A stretch of DNA of 64,000 bases, from contig NZ_CAKAKO010000004.1 of assembly GCF_916700565.1 (NCBI RefSeq), forward strand, positions 620,001 to 684,000. The letters run 5' to 3'. The notes under the pieces are model-generated. The model saw only the letters and a program-made list of their open reading frames with translations. It was not told where the DNA came from and ran no database searches. The DNA comes from Xenophilus sp. Marseille-Q4582. GTDB taxonomy: Bacteria > Pseudomonadota > Gammaproteobacteria > Burkholderiales > Burkholderiaceae_C. The translations under genes were made by a program, and so were the position numbers. Numbering within the stretch: position 1 is the first letter of the stretch; every line of letters starts with the position of its first letter. Shown in pieces: positions 55,213 through 63,002 of this stretch.

Positions 55213-55392
55213 TCAGCGGCGCTGCCGCAGGTGTTCGCGCACCTTCTCGGCGGAATTGCCCACGTCGGCCACTGCGCGGCGCAGCTCTTCCTCGCTCACC
55301 CCCAGGCTGCGGGTCCAGTCGCGCACTTCATAGGGCTCGTTCAGGTCGATCAGCTTGCGGTCGTGGCCGGTCTTGTCCTTGTCGTCGCTCAT
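55213..55392 (-). CDS. DUF3606 small protein
   Basis: A 59-residue protein matching DUF3606: GHDRKLIDLNEPYEVRDWTRSLGVSEEELRRAVADVG. The pattern (acidic start, a DLNE.YE...W motif, then a helix) is that of small proteins common near ku and other stress genes in proteobacteria. The function is unknown. It lies 12 bases upstream of ku in the same direction, so probably the first gene of the NHEJ operon. Confidence 0.85.
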   Translation of the reverse strand: MSDDKDKTGHDRKLIDLNEPYEVRDWTRSLGVSEEELRRAVADVGNSAEKVREHLRQRR

Positions 55393-55524
55393 GCGGTCTC
55401 TCCTGGGGCTGCACCTCGGTGAGCCGCCAATGTGCACCGCGCCGGCGCGCCGCGCTGTAGGACTGAAGGCGGCCGCTGCGCCGGTGCGCGGCACCGCGGC
55501 GCGGCCCGCGCCCCGGGGGCCGTT

Positions 55525-55700
55525 CCTCAGAGCCTGTTCAGTGTCTCCAAGGCGGCTGCCCGAAGCGTTGGGGCGAAATCGGGCCCGCTCAGCGCCGCGT
55601 CGCTTGCATGGGCACAAGCCCATGCGGCGCGCCGCAGCACTGATCGCCTCCCGATTGCGCCCCAACGCGACCCCTTGGAGACACTGAACAGGCTCTGAGG
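55525..55700. repeat. 176-bp palindromic element (MITE/REP-like)
   Basis: Perfect 28-base inverted ends: the left arm 55525-55552 starts CCTCAGAGCCTGTTCAGTGT and the right arm 55673-55700 is its exact reverse complement. Inside, the arms stay partly complementary (GCGTTGGGGCG with ATCGGG on the left, mirrored on the right). The centre is an exact hairpin GCATGGGC-ACAA-GCCCATGC (55606-55625). So the whole element can fold into one long hairpin. It has no gene of its own and lies in the gap between the NHEJ operon and a small rightward gene. Confidence 0.85.
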
Positions 55701-55853
55701 AGGCCGGCGAGCCCGGGGCCGCCGGGGCCTGTGCGGCGCACCGACAGCCATTGCCAAGGCCCGCTGACACGGGCGCTGCGGGCCGGGCGCCAGCGTGGCA
55801 GGCCTGCGGCGCGCCCTGTGGCCGCTGCGTGGCCTTTTCCAGGAGCGATCCGC

Positions 55854-56057
55854 ATGAGCAACACCCCCCGCCCGTCTTCCCAGCCCGTCCGGCAGCCCAA
55901 TCCCTACGGCAACCAGACCGAGGCGCCGCTGCCGCCGAGCACCCAGGTCGACGAGGCCCGTTCGCCGGCCGGTTACCGCGGCGACGGCGCGCGCCGCCAC
56001 CGCGAGCAGACCGAGCAGGTCTCGGGCGTGCCGGGCGGGCCGGCCCGCGGGCGCTGA
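55854..56057 (+). CDS. Small hydrophilic protein of unknown function
   Basis: A 67-residue open frame rich in Pro, Gln, Gly and Arg (NTPRPSSQPVRQPNPYGNQTE at its start), probably unstructured. AGGAG at 55841-55845, eight bases before the ATG, supports translation. No family is recognised. It converges on the helicase gene with 25 bases between stops. Confidence 0.5.
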   Translation: MSNTPRPSSQPVRQPNPYGNQTEAPLPPSTQVDEARSPAGYRGDGARRHREQTEQVSGVPGGPARGR

Positions 56058-56082
56058 AAGGTCCGCGGCGGGCGCGCGGCGC

Positions 56083-58350
56083 TCAGCCCCCGCGCCGGCC
56101 CCCGCCTTCGCCGTCGAGGGCCCACCAGGGCGGCAGCAGCGCGCGCACCTCGGGCGTGGCGAAGCGGTCGTCGAGCAGGTGCACGGTGCCGCGGTCCTGC
56201 TCGGTGCGCACCACGCGGCCGGCGGCCTGCACCACCTTGCGCAGGCCGGGGTAGAGATAGGTGTAGGCATAGCCCCGGCCCGCACCGAAGAGCGCGTCCA
56301 TGCGCTCGCGCACCACCTCGTTCGCCTCGTCATGCTGCGGCAGGCCCAGGCTGGCGATGAAGGCGCCGATCAGCCGTGGGCCCGGCAGGTCGATCCCTTC
56401 GGCGAACACGCCGCCCAGCACCGCGAAGGCGATGCCGCGTCCGTCGGCCCGGAAGCGGCTGACGAAAGCCAGGCGCTCGGCCTCCGTCATGCCGGCCGAC
56501 TGCGCCCACACGGGCACTTGCGGGTGCTGCGCGCGGAAGGCGCGCAGCACCATGTCCAGGTAGTCGAAGCTGCTGAAGAAGGCGAGGTAGTTGCCGGGTG
56601 CGCGTGCGTACTGCGCGGCCATGCAGGCCGTCACGCGCGCGAGCGACTGCGCACGGTCGCGCAGCCGCGTGGAGACATCGCGCGCGATGCGCACGTCCAG
56701 TTGCTCGGCGCGGAAGGGTGATTCCACGTCCAGTTCCACCGTGTCCTCGGGCAGGCCGAGCAGGTCGCGGTAGTAGCCAAAGGGCGCGATCGTGCCCGAG
56801 AAGCACACGGCGCTCATCGCGGCCTCGAAGCGCGGGCGCAGGAAGGGCGCGGGCACCAGGTTGCGGATCGCCAGCGCGAGCGGCCGGCCCGAAGGGCCGC
56901 GCGTGCTTTCGAACACCGAGTGCGGCCCGAAGGTGTCGGCCAGCCGCGCCAGCGCCAGCAGTTCGAAGAACAGCGCCTGCAGCGGCCCGCCGGGGTCGTC
57001 GGGCCGCTGCGCCAGGTGCTCGGACAGGACGGCCGTGCCGTCCTTGAGGGCACGGACCAGGGCGTCGGGCAGCCCGGACGCGGCCGCATGGCCGCCGGGC
57101 TGCGCCTGCGCGCTGCGCTGCCATGCGTGCAGCAGCCGCTGGAGCACGGCCTGCACGGCGGGCGGCGCATGGCCCAGCGCGGCCTGTACCGCCTCGTGCG
57201 CGAGCGAGGCCGAATACATGGCCCGGCCGCGCTCGACCAGGTTGTGGGCCTCGTCCACCAGCACGGCCACTTGCCACTCCTCTTCGCGCGCCAGCGCATG
57301 GAGCAGGGCGCTGCCATCGAAATAGTGGTTGTAGTCGGCCACCACCACGTCGCTCCAGCGCACCATCTCCTGGGCCAGGAAGTAAGGGCACAGGCCATGC
57401 GCGCGCGCCAGGCCGCGCAATGCCTCCCGGTCCAGCCAGCGCAACGCGGCTGCGGCCTGGCGCGCCTGCGGCAGCCGGTCGTAGAAGCCGCGCGCCAGCG
57501 GGCAGCTGTCGCCATGGCAGGCCGCGTCGGGGTGTTCGCAGGCGGTGCTGCGCGCGGTCAGCTCCAGCACGCGCAGCGGGCCGGGCGGGCGCAGTTGGCG
57601 CAGCGCGTCGAGCGCGATGCGCCGCCCCGGCGTCTTGGCCGTGAGGAAGAAGACCTTGTCGGTGCCGTGGGCCGCGAGACCGCGCAGCAGCGGGTAGGTG
57701 GTGGCCAGCGTCTTGCCGATGCCGGTGGGCGCCTGCGCGATCAGGCAGCGCCGCGCCGCGGCCGCGCGGTAAACGTCGCGCGAGAGCTTGCGCTGGCCGG
57801 CGCGGAACTGCGCATGCGGAAAGCGCAGCTGGGCCAGCTGCGTGTCGCGTTCGGCGCGGCGCGCGGCCTCCTGCCGCGCCCAGGCCGCGAAGGCGCGGCA
57901 CAGGGCCTGGAAGGCCTGCTGCAGTCCGGCCCGCGTGTGCCGCTCCTCCAGCACGGTTTCCTCGCCGCTTTCCAGGTCGAGGTAGACCAGCGCGACCGTG
58001 ATCGCGGCCAGGCCGTCGCGCTCGCACAGCAGTGCGCCATAGGTGCGCGCCTGGGCCCAGTGCAGGGCGCGGTGGTTGGCCTTGATGCGCGCGAAGTCGC
58101 CACGGAAGGTCTTGATCTCTTCCACCCGCGCGCGCCCGGCGTCGTAGCCGTCGGCCCGGCCCCGCACGTGCAGGCCTTCGAAGACGGTGTGCAGCGACAC
58201 CTCGCTCGCGTACGCCGGGCCGCGGCGCGCCTGCACGAGGGCGTGGCCGGCCACTCCCTCGTGGGCGCTGGGTGCGGGCGCGAAGCGCAGGTCCAGGTCG
58301 CCGGCCTTGGCCGCGAAGGCACACAGGGACTTGACGGAGACGTGGAACAT
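56083..58350 (-). CDS. RecB-type nuclease fused to DinG/XPD-type DNA helicase
   Basis: A 755-residue two-part enzyme. Residues 1-170 hold a PD-(D/E)XK nuclease of the RecB/Cas4 pattern: GHALV (His36), GRADGYD (Asp67), VEEIKTF (Glu78, Lys80) and QARTYG (Gln100, Tyr104). The rest is an XPD/DinG-like superfamily 2 helicase. It has Walker A APTGIGKT, iron-sulfur cysteines (CEHPDAACHGDSCP and GLCPYF), the box LVDEAHNL, and late motifs GGVFAEGIDLPG and QAAGRVVRT. It probably unwinds 5'-3' and cleaves DNA. The start is the ATG at 58350; upstream sequence is IS DNA from 58387 on, so only 36 bases of the original leader remain. Confidence 0.85.
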   Translation of the reverse strand: MFHVSVKSLCAFAAKAGDLDLRFAPAPSAHEGVAGHALVQARRGPAYASEVSLHTVFEGLHVRGRADGYDAGRARVEEIKTFRGDFARIKANHRALHWAQARTYGALLCERDGLAAITVALVYLDLESGEETVLEERHTRAGLQQAFQALCRAFAAWARQEAARRAERDTQLAQLRFPHAQFRAGQRKLSRDVYRAAAARRCLIAQAPTGIGKTLATTYPLLRGLAAHGTDKVFFLTAKTPGRRIALDALRQLRPPGPLRVLELTARSTACEHPDAACHGDSCPLARGFYDRLPQARQAAAALRWLDREALRGLARAHGLCPYFLAQEMVRWSDVVVADYNHYFDGSALLHALAREEEWQVAVLVDEAHNLVERGRAMYSASLAHEAVQAALGHAPPAVQAVLQRLLHAWQRSAQAQPGGHAAASGLPDALVRALKDGTAVLSEHLAQRPDDPGGPLQALFFELLALARLADTFGPHSVFESTRGPSGRPLALAIRNLVPAPFLRPRFEAAMSAVCFSGTIAPFGYYRDLLGLPEDTVELDVESPFRAEQLDVRIARDVSTRLRDRAQSLARVTACMAAQYARAPGNYLAFFSSFDYLDMVLRAFRAQHPQVPVWAQSAGMTEAERLAFVSRFRADGRGIAFAVLGGVFAEGIDLPGPRLIGAFIASLGLPQHDEANEVVRERMDALFGAGRGYAYTYLYPGLRKVVQAAGRVVRTEQDRGTVHLLDDRFATPEVRALLPPWWALDGEGGGRRGG

Positions 58351-58386
58351 GGAAGAGGGTTGGCGCGGGCGCCCGATGCGGCCGGG

Positions 58387-59498
58387 CTGTATGTGCATAT
58401 GGGGTATCCAATTAGCTCCAATTCGAGCCAACTGCTGGATGTTCATACAGCCATCCTACTCCGAGTTGGCAACCACGGGTTGCCGACTGACGACATCGTT
58501 GTAAGTGAGCGGATCGGTGATGACGGCTTGCTGCAGCAGCCGGTAGAACAGCAGACCACGAGAGCCGGAGGTCCGCCGGTTGAAGCGGAAGACGAACTCG
58601 TCCAGGTAGGCGTCGAGATGGCCCGGCTGGACAGCGCCATGGTGGGTTCCGAGGATCCATCGCTTGACCAGCGATGCCACGCGATGGACGCCGACCATGG
58701 AGACGTGAGCGGGAACGTCGGAGCCCAGCATGACGGTGCGCTGGTGGGTGTAGCCGCGCTGCGTCAACGAACGGTAAGCCGCCGAGCCGTCGGTCCTCAC
58801 CACGGAGCCTGGTTCGATGTTCGCCTCGACGAATGGCACGACGCAGACGTCCGCGTCGCTGTCGACGCGCTGCAGCCGGATGCGGCCGAACCCCTTGGGC
58901 TCATGCACCTCCACGGCTATGGCGATGAGCACCTTGCTGGTGTTGTTCTTGCGCTTGGCCTTGGAGATGGGCGCTTCACGGTCGGTGATCGCCAGGTAGG
59001 TTTCGTCGACCTCGACCAATCCGCCCAGCCGCTCCCGATCCAGGCGGACCATCGCCTTGCGGAACCGATGCAGCATCGTCCACGCTGTCTGATAGCCACC
59101 CAGCCCCAGCACCCGCTGTAGGCCAAGCGCGCTGACCCCCAGCTTCTGGTTGGTCACGTACCAGGCGCCAGCCAGCCACACCCGCAGTGGCGTGCGCGTC
59201 TTGTCGAAGATCGTGCCTGCGGTGACCGTACTCTGATGGCCACAGTCTTTGCACAGCAGCCGACCGCGACTGACGCGTGAAGGCGAGGATGCGACTGCGC
59301 AACGCGGGCAGACGAACCCCTGCGGCCAACGCAACGCCTCCAGGTAGGTGAGGCAGGCCTCCTCAGTCGGAAAGCGGGCGAGAAATTCGCTCCACGTGCG
59401 CGGATAGGGGTTGACTCCGCCGGAGTCGATTGCTGTATATTTATCCAGCACTTTTTGGGCATCCTGGAGCTAACAGGATACCCCATATGTGCATACAG
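58387..59498 (-). mobile_element. IS1595-family insertion sequence
   Basis: About 1112 bp bounded by inverted ends of about 34 bp. The left end starts CTGTATGTGCATATGG and the right end, reversed, CTGTATGCACATATGG; about four mismatches occur over the length, both containing GGGGTATCC and TTAGCTCCA. One intact transposase gene fills it. The 8 bases on either side (CGGCCGGG and TCTAAGGC) do not match, so the expected 8-bp target duplication is missing, suggesting later rearrangement. Confidence 0.85.
58456..59451 (-). CDS. IS1595-family (ISXO2-like) transposase
   Basis: A 331-residue transposase, full length. An N-terminal zinc ribbon (CPRC ... CKDC) is followed by the ISXO2-like catalytic domain: LVEVDETYLAI (first Asp), VRTDGSAAYRSL (second Asp), and LDAYLDEFVFRFNRRTS near the end with the acidic residue (DDE/DDN type). 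It reads leftward, toward the nuclease-helicase gene only 106 bases beyond its stop, so read-through transcription could drive that gene (inference). Confidence 0.92.
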   Translation of the reverse strand: MLDKYTAIDSGGVNPYPRTWSEFLARFPTEEACLTYLEALRWPQGFVCPRCAVASSPSRVSRGRLLCKDCGHQSTVTAGTIFDKTRTPLRVWLAGAWYVTNQKLGVSALGLQRVLGLGGYQTAWTMLHRFRKAMVRLDRERLGGLVEVDETYLAITDREAPISKAKRKNNTSKVLIAIAVEVHEPKGFGRIRLQRVDSDADVCVVPFVEANIEPGSVVRTDGSAAYRSLTQRGYTHQRTVMLGSDVPAHVSMVGVHRVASLVKRWILGTHHGAVQPGHLDAYLDEFVFRFNRRTSGSRGLLFYRLLQQAVITDPLTYNDVVSRQPVVANSE

Positions 59499-59687
59499 TC
59501 TAAGGCAGGCGGCTCGCTGCCGCAGGGGCGCGGGCGGGGTGGCCGGCCGGTGCGCGGGGCGGTCCTGTCCGTCGACTGCGGTGCGGCCCTCCGAGAGCGC
59601 GCCGCGCGCCGTTCCTACACCGGCCGCGCGGTGCTCCGGCCAAGCTGCGGGCTTCACATTCCCTGCCCTCGTTGATCGGAGATCACC

Positions 59688-60185
59688 ATGCCAGCCACGA
59701 CCCGTCGAAGCCAGCCCGATGCCTGCACCCTGCTGGAGGCGGACCACCGCAAGGTCAAGAAGATGTTCAAGGACTACGAGGAGCTCGCGCAGTCCAAGGC
59801 GCGGGGCGCCGCCCAGAAGAAGCGCGAGCTGGCGCAGGAGATCTGCCTGGAGCTCACGGTGCACACGCAGATCGAGGAGGAGATCTTCTACCCGGCCGTG
59901 CGCGAGGCCATCAAGGACACCGACCTGCTGGACGAAGCCGAGGTCGAGCACGCGAGCGCCAAGGACCTGATCGCGCAGATCCAGGATGCGCAGGAGGTGG
60001 ACGACATGTTCGACGCCAAGGTCACGGTGCTCGGCGAGTACGTGGACCATCACGTGAAGGAAGAGCGCAACGAGCTCTTTCCCAAGGCGCGCGCTGCCCG
60101 CAAGCTGGACCTGGTCGCCATGCGCGAGCAGCTCGAAGCGCGCAAGGAGGAACTGATGGCCGAGATGTCGGGCGTCGCGGCTTGA
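59688..60185 (+). CDS. Hemerythrin-like di-iron protein
   Basis: A 165-residue four-helix protein of the hemerythrin/HHE family. Iron ligands are in place: His20 (LEADHRKV), His59 and Glu63 (VHTQIEEEIFYP), His88 (VEHASAKDL), His121 or 122 and Glu126 (DHHVKEERNELFP). It could bind O2 or NO or sense iron/oxygen. Single-domain soluble form with a C-terminal Glu/Lys-rich helix. A GGAGA site lies just before the ATG at 59688. It stands between the IS1595 end and the converging GNAT gene. Confidence 0.92.
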   Translation: MPATTRRSQPDACTLLEADHRKVKKMFKDYEELAQSKARGAAQKKRELAQEICLELTVHTQIEEEIFYPAVREAIKDTDLLDEAEVEHASAKDLIAQIQDAQEVDDMFDAKVTVLGEYVDHHVKEERNELFPKARAARKLDLVAMREQLEARKEELMAEMSGVAA

Positions 60186-60236
60186 GGCCTGAAGGGCGCG
60201 CGGCCGGGTGCAGCCGTCGATGTAGGGCCGGCGCCT

Positions 60237-60917
60237 TCACCGCCGCGCCGGCACGCCGAACAGCATCAGCCGCGTGTCCAGCCCTTCGCGCAGGGCCGGC
60301 GCGGCCTGCGGGCCCAGCAGGCGCAGTTCCTTGCGCACCAGTTGCACATAGCTGAGGTGGTAATGGCGCCCGAGTGCGTGCCACAGCGCATGGGCGCCCG
60401 GTGATTGCCGCGCCCCGCTGACCAGGCTGAAGCCGGCGTCCAGCGCCCAGCGGTAGACCGTGCTGGCGACGCCGCGGCCCTGGTAGGCGGGCGCGATGCG
60501 CGTGTGCGGCGAGCGCACGTGCGGGTCCAGGCTGCGGTGGATTTCGATCAGGCGGTTGAACACCACGTGGCCGACCAGGCGCCGGGCGACCGGGCATTCG
60601 ATGTACACATGGTGCTCGCCGTCGGCCTCGCGATGCCAGGCGCGCAGGCCGCCCAAAGGCAGCCCAAGGCAGGTGCAGTGCGCCCGCACGCGCGCCTCGA
60701 AGCGCTGCTGCAAGGCGTCCAGTTCGGCCTCGACCGATGGCGGCGGGGCGCCGACGTCGATGCGCAGCTCGGTGAGATGCGGGTGCGCGCGCGCGGCCAG
60801 GGCGCGCAGCGCGGCGGCCAGGCGCATCACGGGCAACGCCGGGGCGCTGCGCTGCGCACGGGCGCGCGCACGGCGGCCTCCGGTCGCGCCGGCGGCGTGA
60901 AAGACGGTGGCGGCCAT
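60237..60917 (-). CDS. GNAT-like N-acetyltransferase candidate
   Basis: A 226-residue protein. The central part HVYIECPVARRLVGHVVFNRLIEIH, then RIAPAYQGRGVASTVYRWALDAG, resembles the GNAT acetyl-CoA loop (Q-x-x-G-x-G/A) followed by the helix, so an acetyltransferase is likely. The first ~50 residues are a basic, Ala-rich tail that may be non-native or unstructured. The substrate is unknown. It lies one base after the stop of the UspA-type gene in the same direction, so they form an operon. Confidence 0.65.
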   Translation of the reverse strand: MAATVFHAAGATGGRRARARAQRSAPALPVMRLAAALRALAARAHPHLTELRIDVGAPPPSVEAELDALQQRFEARVRAHCTCLGLPLGGLRAWHREADGEHHVYIECPVARRLVGHVVFNRLIEIHRSLDPHVRSPHTRIAPAYQGRGVASTVYRWALDAGFSLVSGARQSPGAHALWHALGRHYHLSYVQLVRKELRLLGPQAAPALREGLDTRLMLFGVPARR

Positions 60918-60918
60918 G

Positions 60919-61839
60919 TCAGCGCGGCGTGCCCAGCAGACCGTCGCATCGCGCCTGGTGCAGGGCGAAGCGCGCCTCCTTGGCCGTCGGCAGGCCCCCG
61001 GGCACCAGCAGCAGGTCGCCGGTGGCCGCCGCGACGAGGGCGCGCCCCAGGCCGGGCGAGAGCCAGTCCCGCCAGTCCCACCCGCGCGGGGCGCGCCGTT
61101 GGCCCAGCACCAGCAGCTGCGCCTGGTGGCGCCGCTGGGCGTGCTGCACGGCCGCCGGCGAGGGCGCGGGCAGCACCTGGCCCTGCTCCGGCCGCAGACC
61201 CGCGGCCGCCAATTCGTCCCGCAGGCGGTGCAGGGCCGCCTGCTGAGCCAGCTGTTTCAGTGCCTGGAGGGCCGGCGCCGGCTGGTCCGTGGCCTGCAGA
61301 AGGCGTCCGGGCCGCCGGTCCATCAGGCGCAGGGCCTGGAGGCCTTCCGGCCGGCACAGCCAGCGCGCGGCACCCAGCAGCGGCCGCAGGGCTGCCACGC
61401 CCGGCTCGTGCACCACCAGCGCGCTGCGGTGCACATGCGGGGGCGGCATGCGCGCCAGCAGCACCGGCACGCCCTGGGCCCGCGCCCACCGCACGGCAGC
61501 CGACCGCGGGCCGGCGCCCGTGACCAGCAGGTCCGCCCGCCGCACACAGGCCTGCAAGGTGGCGCGGCCTTCCTCGCCCACGCCCACGACGACGGCAGGG
61601 ACCAGGCCCAGGGCCTCGCGGATGCCGCCGGCCAGGTGCAGCAGATCGGCCCGCGCCCGCGCAGGCGGTGCCGTGGCACCGAAGCGCGAGGCCGGGCGCG
61701 CGTCCTCGGGCTCGACGAGGCAGAACAGGGCCAGTTCGGCCGCATGGGCCCGCGCCAGATGCGCGGCGCGCCAGACCGCGGGCAGGCCCGCGTCCAGGCA
61801 GGAAAAATCGACGACGGCCAGCACGTGCCGCAACTGCAT
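60919..61839 (-). CDS. Tandem universal stress protein (UspA family)
   Basis: A 306-residue protein with two UspA-like halves. Each begins with a hydrophobic strand carrying Asp or a substitute (HVLAVVDFSCLDAG in the first; SALVVHEPGVAALRP in the second). Each also holds a region like ADLLVTGAGPRS or AQLLVLGQRR followed by VPVLLAR or DLLLVPGG. The usual ATP-binding G-2x-G-9x-G(S/T) motif is degraded in both halves, so this is probably a non-ATP-binding form. It is followed by the GNAT-like gene and upstream has a 560-base gap that should hold its promoter. Confidence 0.85.
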   Translation of the reverse strand: MQLRHVLAVVDFSCLDAGLPAVWRAAHLARAHAAELALFCLVEPEDARPASRFGATAPPARARADLLHLAGGIREALGLVPAVVVGVGEEGRATLQACVRRADLLVTGAGPRSAAVRWARAQGVPVLLARMPPPHVHRSALVVHEPGVAALRPLLGAARWLCRPEGLQALRLMDRRPGRLLQATDQPAPALQALKQLAQQAALHRLRDELAAAGLRPEQGQVLPAPSPAAVQHAQRRHQAQLLVLGQRRAPRGWDWRDWLSPGLGRALVAAATGDLLLVPGGLPTAKEARFALHQARCDGLLGTPR

Positions 61840-62399
61840 GGGAGATCTCCGGAAGGCGCCCGCGGGCGGGCGCAGGACGAGCGCGTCCCCCGCATGAGGC
61901 GCGAGGGACTTCCTGGGACAGGAGGCCCGGAGATCAGCAGCAGGAAGGAAAGGGGGAGAACTTCAAGGTGCCGACCGCCGGGCCCGGAGATGGCCGGCCG
62001 TGCGGCGCGGGCAGCCCAGCCGCAAGGCGGGGCCCACGCAACCCGCCAGGGCGGCGAGCGGACACGAGGAAGTCAGCGAAGACATGGCGTGCAAGTCTAG
62101 GCCGCCACGCGCCGAAAAGCCATGAAGCCCCCAAGGGCTCTGCCAGATTGGAAAGTGCGCGAGCAGCCTCGGGCGCATGGGGGCAGCAGCGGCTCAACGT
62201 GGGGCGAACCGGTTTTTGGGGCTTGGCGTTGCGCAGAGTGGCAAGGCGGATTCCGACGACGAAGCACGTCTCGGAATCGCTGAAGAGATTCACCGCTCCA
62301 ACCGCTCCAACCGCTCAAGCAGGCGGCCCCCACGCGCGCCCATCGGCCTGGCCATGCGCTGCGCAAGGCCCGGGCCGCAGGCGGATCGGCGCGCAACGG
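61840..62399. other. Non-coding gap upstream of the UspA-type gene
   Basis: 560 bases with no gene I can support; the frames here are low-complexity. It contains a short 9-base tandem repeat (62292-62318, three units ACCGCTCCA with one change in the last). The promoter of the leftward UspA gene should be here, but I cannot place -35/-10 boxes with confidence. Confidence 0.5.
62292..62318 (+). repeat. Short 9-bp tandem repeat (3 units)
   Basis: ACCGCTCCA occurs three times in a row (the third unit has A for C at position 8). It lies in a non-coding gap. It could be a repeated binding site or chance slippage. Confidence 0.6.
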
Positions 62400-62702
62400 T
62401 CAGAGCGCGACGCGATGCGGCGCTGCCGGCGGGGTGCGCGGCGGCGCGAAGCCGTCGCTGTCGTTGACTGCGGCGCGCTGCACGAGCGGACGCGGGCGGC
62501 GCGCCGGTGGCGGGCCGGGGTGGGAAATGAGCGCGAGCCGGTTGTTGGCCGCGCGGCGCAGCGCCACCACGGCGGCGATGGCGCCCGGCGCAGGCGCCAG
62601 CCGGCCGCCCTGCGTGCTCTGGTGCAGGCGGTGCACGGCCTCGTAGGCGCTGCGTTCGGCCTCGATCCAGGCTGCGAAGTTCGGGTCTCTGACGTCGTCC
62701 AT
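62400..62702 (-). CDS. Small protein of unknown function
   Basis: A 100-residue open frame. The first half (MDDVRDPNFAAWIEAERSAY and following) looks like a folded helical segment; the second half is Pro/Arg-rich. A GAGGA-type site precedes the ATG at 62702. No family is recognised and no operon partner is close; the UspA gene is 560 bases downstream. Confidence 0.45.
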   Translation of the reverse strand: MDDVRDPNFAAWIEAERSAYEAVHRLHQSTQGGRLAPAPGAIAAVVALRRAANNRLALISHPGPPPARRPRPLVQRAAVNDSDGFAPPRTPPAAPHRVAL

Positions 62703-63002
62703 GGCCGGTCCTCGGATGCAATCGCGCGGACGACATGAAGGAAGGAAGAGAGGGCGTCGGCCGGCAATATGCACACTAGAAACACTTGCTTTCACAGCGT
62801 GTAGGAGGGCATGACCCCGCCCGGTCGGACGCGCGGCGCCGCGCAGGGGCGTGTTCCCGTCCCGAATGATCCGGCGCCACCGCAGGGCGGTGGGCTTTCG
62901 TGTCGGCGCCTATCATGGGTCGGCATTGCACGCGCTGCCGGGGCTGGATGTCGGCCATGACAGGCCGGCGGTGCATGCCCTTCTCGGCCCCGACCCGCCC
63001 CG
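62703..63002. other. Intergenic region before the glycoside-hydrolase-like gene
   Basis: 300 bases between two divergent starts. No gene, hairpin terminator or clear operator was recognised. It contains a locally AT-richer stretch near 62765-62800 (GCACACTAGAAACACTTGCTT), which may be promoter DNA. Confidence 0.4.

Noticed and set aside
50380..55422. 1680-residue rightward open frame across ligD and ku
   Set aside because: It spans several real genes on the other strand and shows only low-complexity text.
61934..62293. 119-residue leftward open frame in the gap above the UspA gene
   Set aside because: No recognisable fold, no good ribosome site, and composition like non-coding GC-rich DNA.
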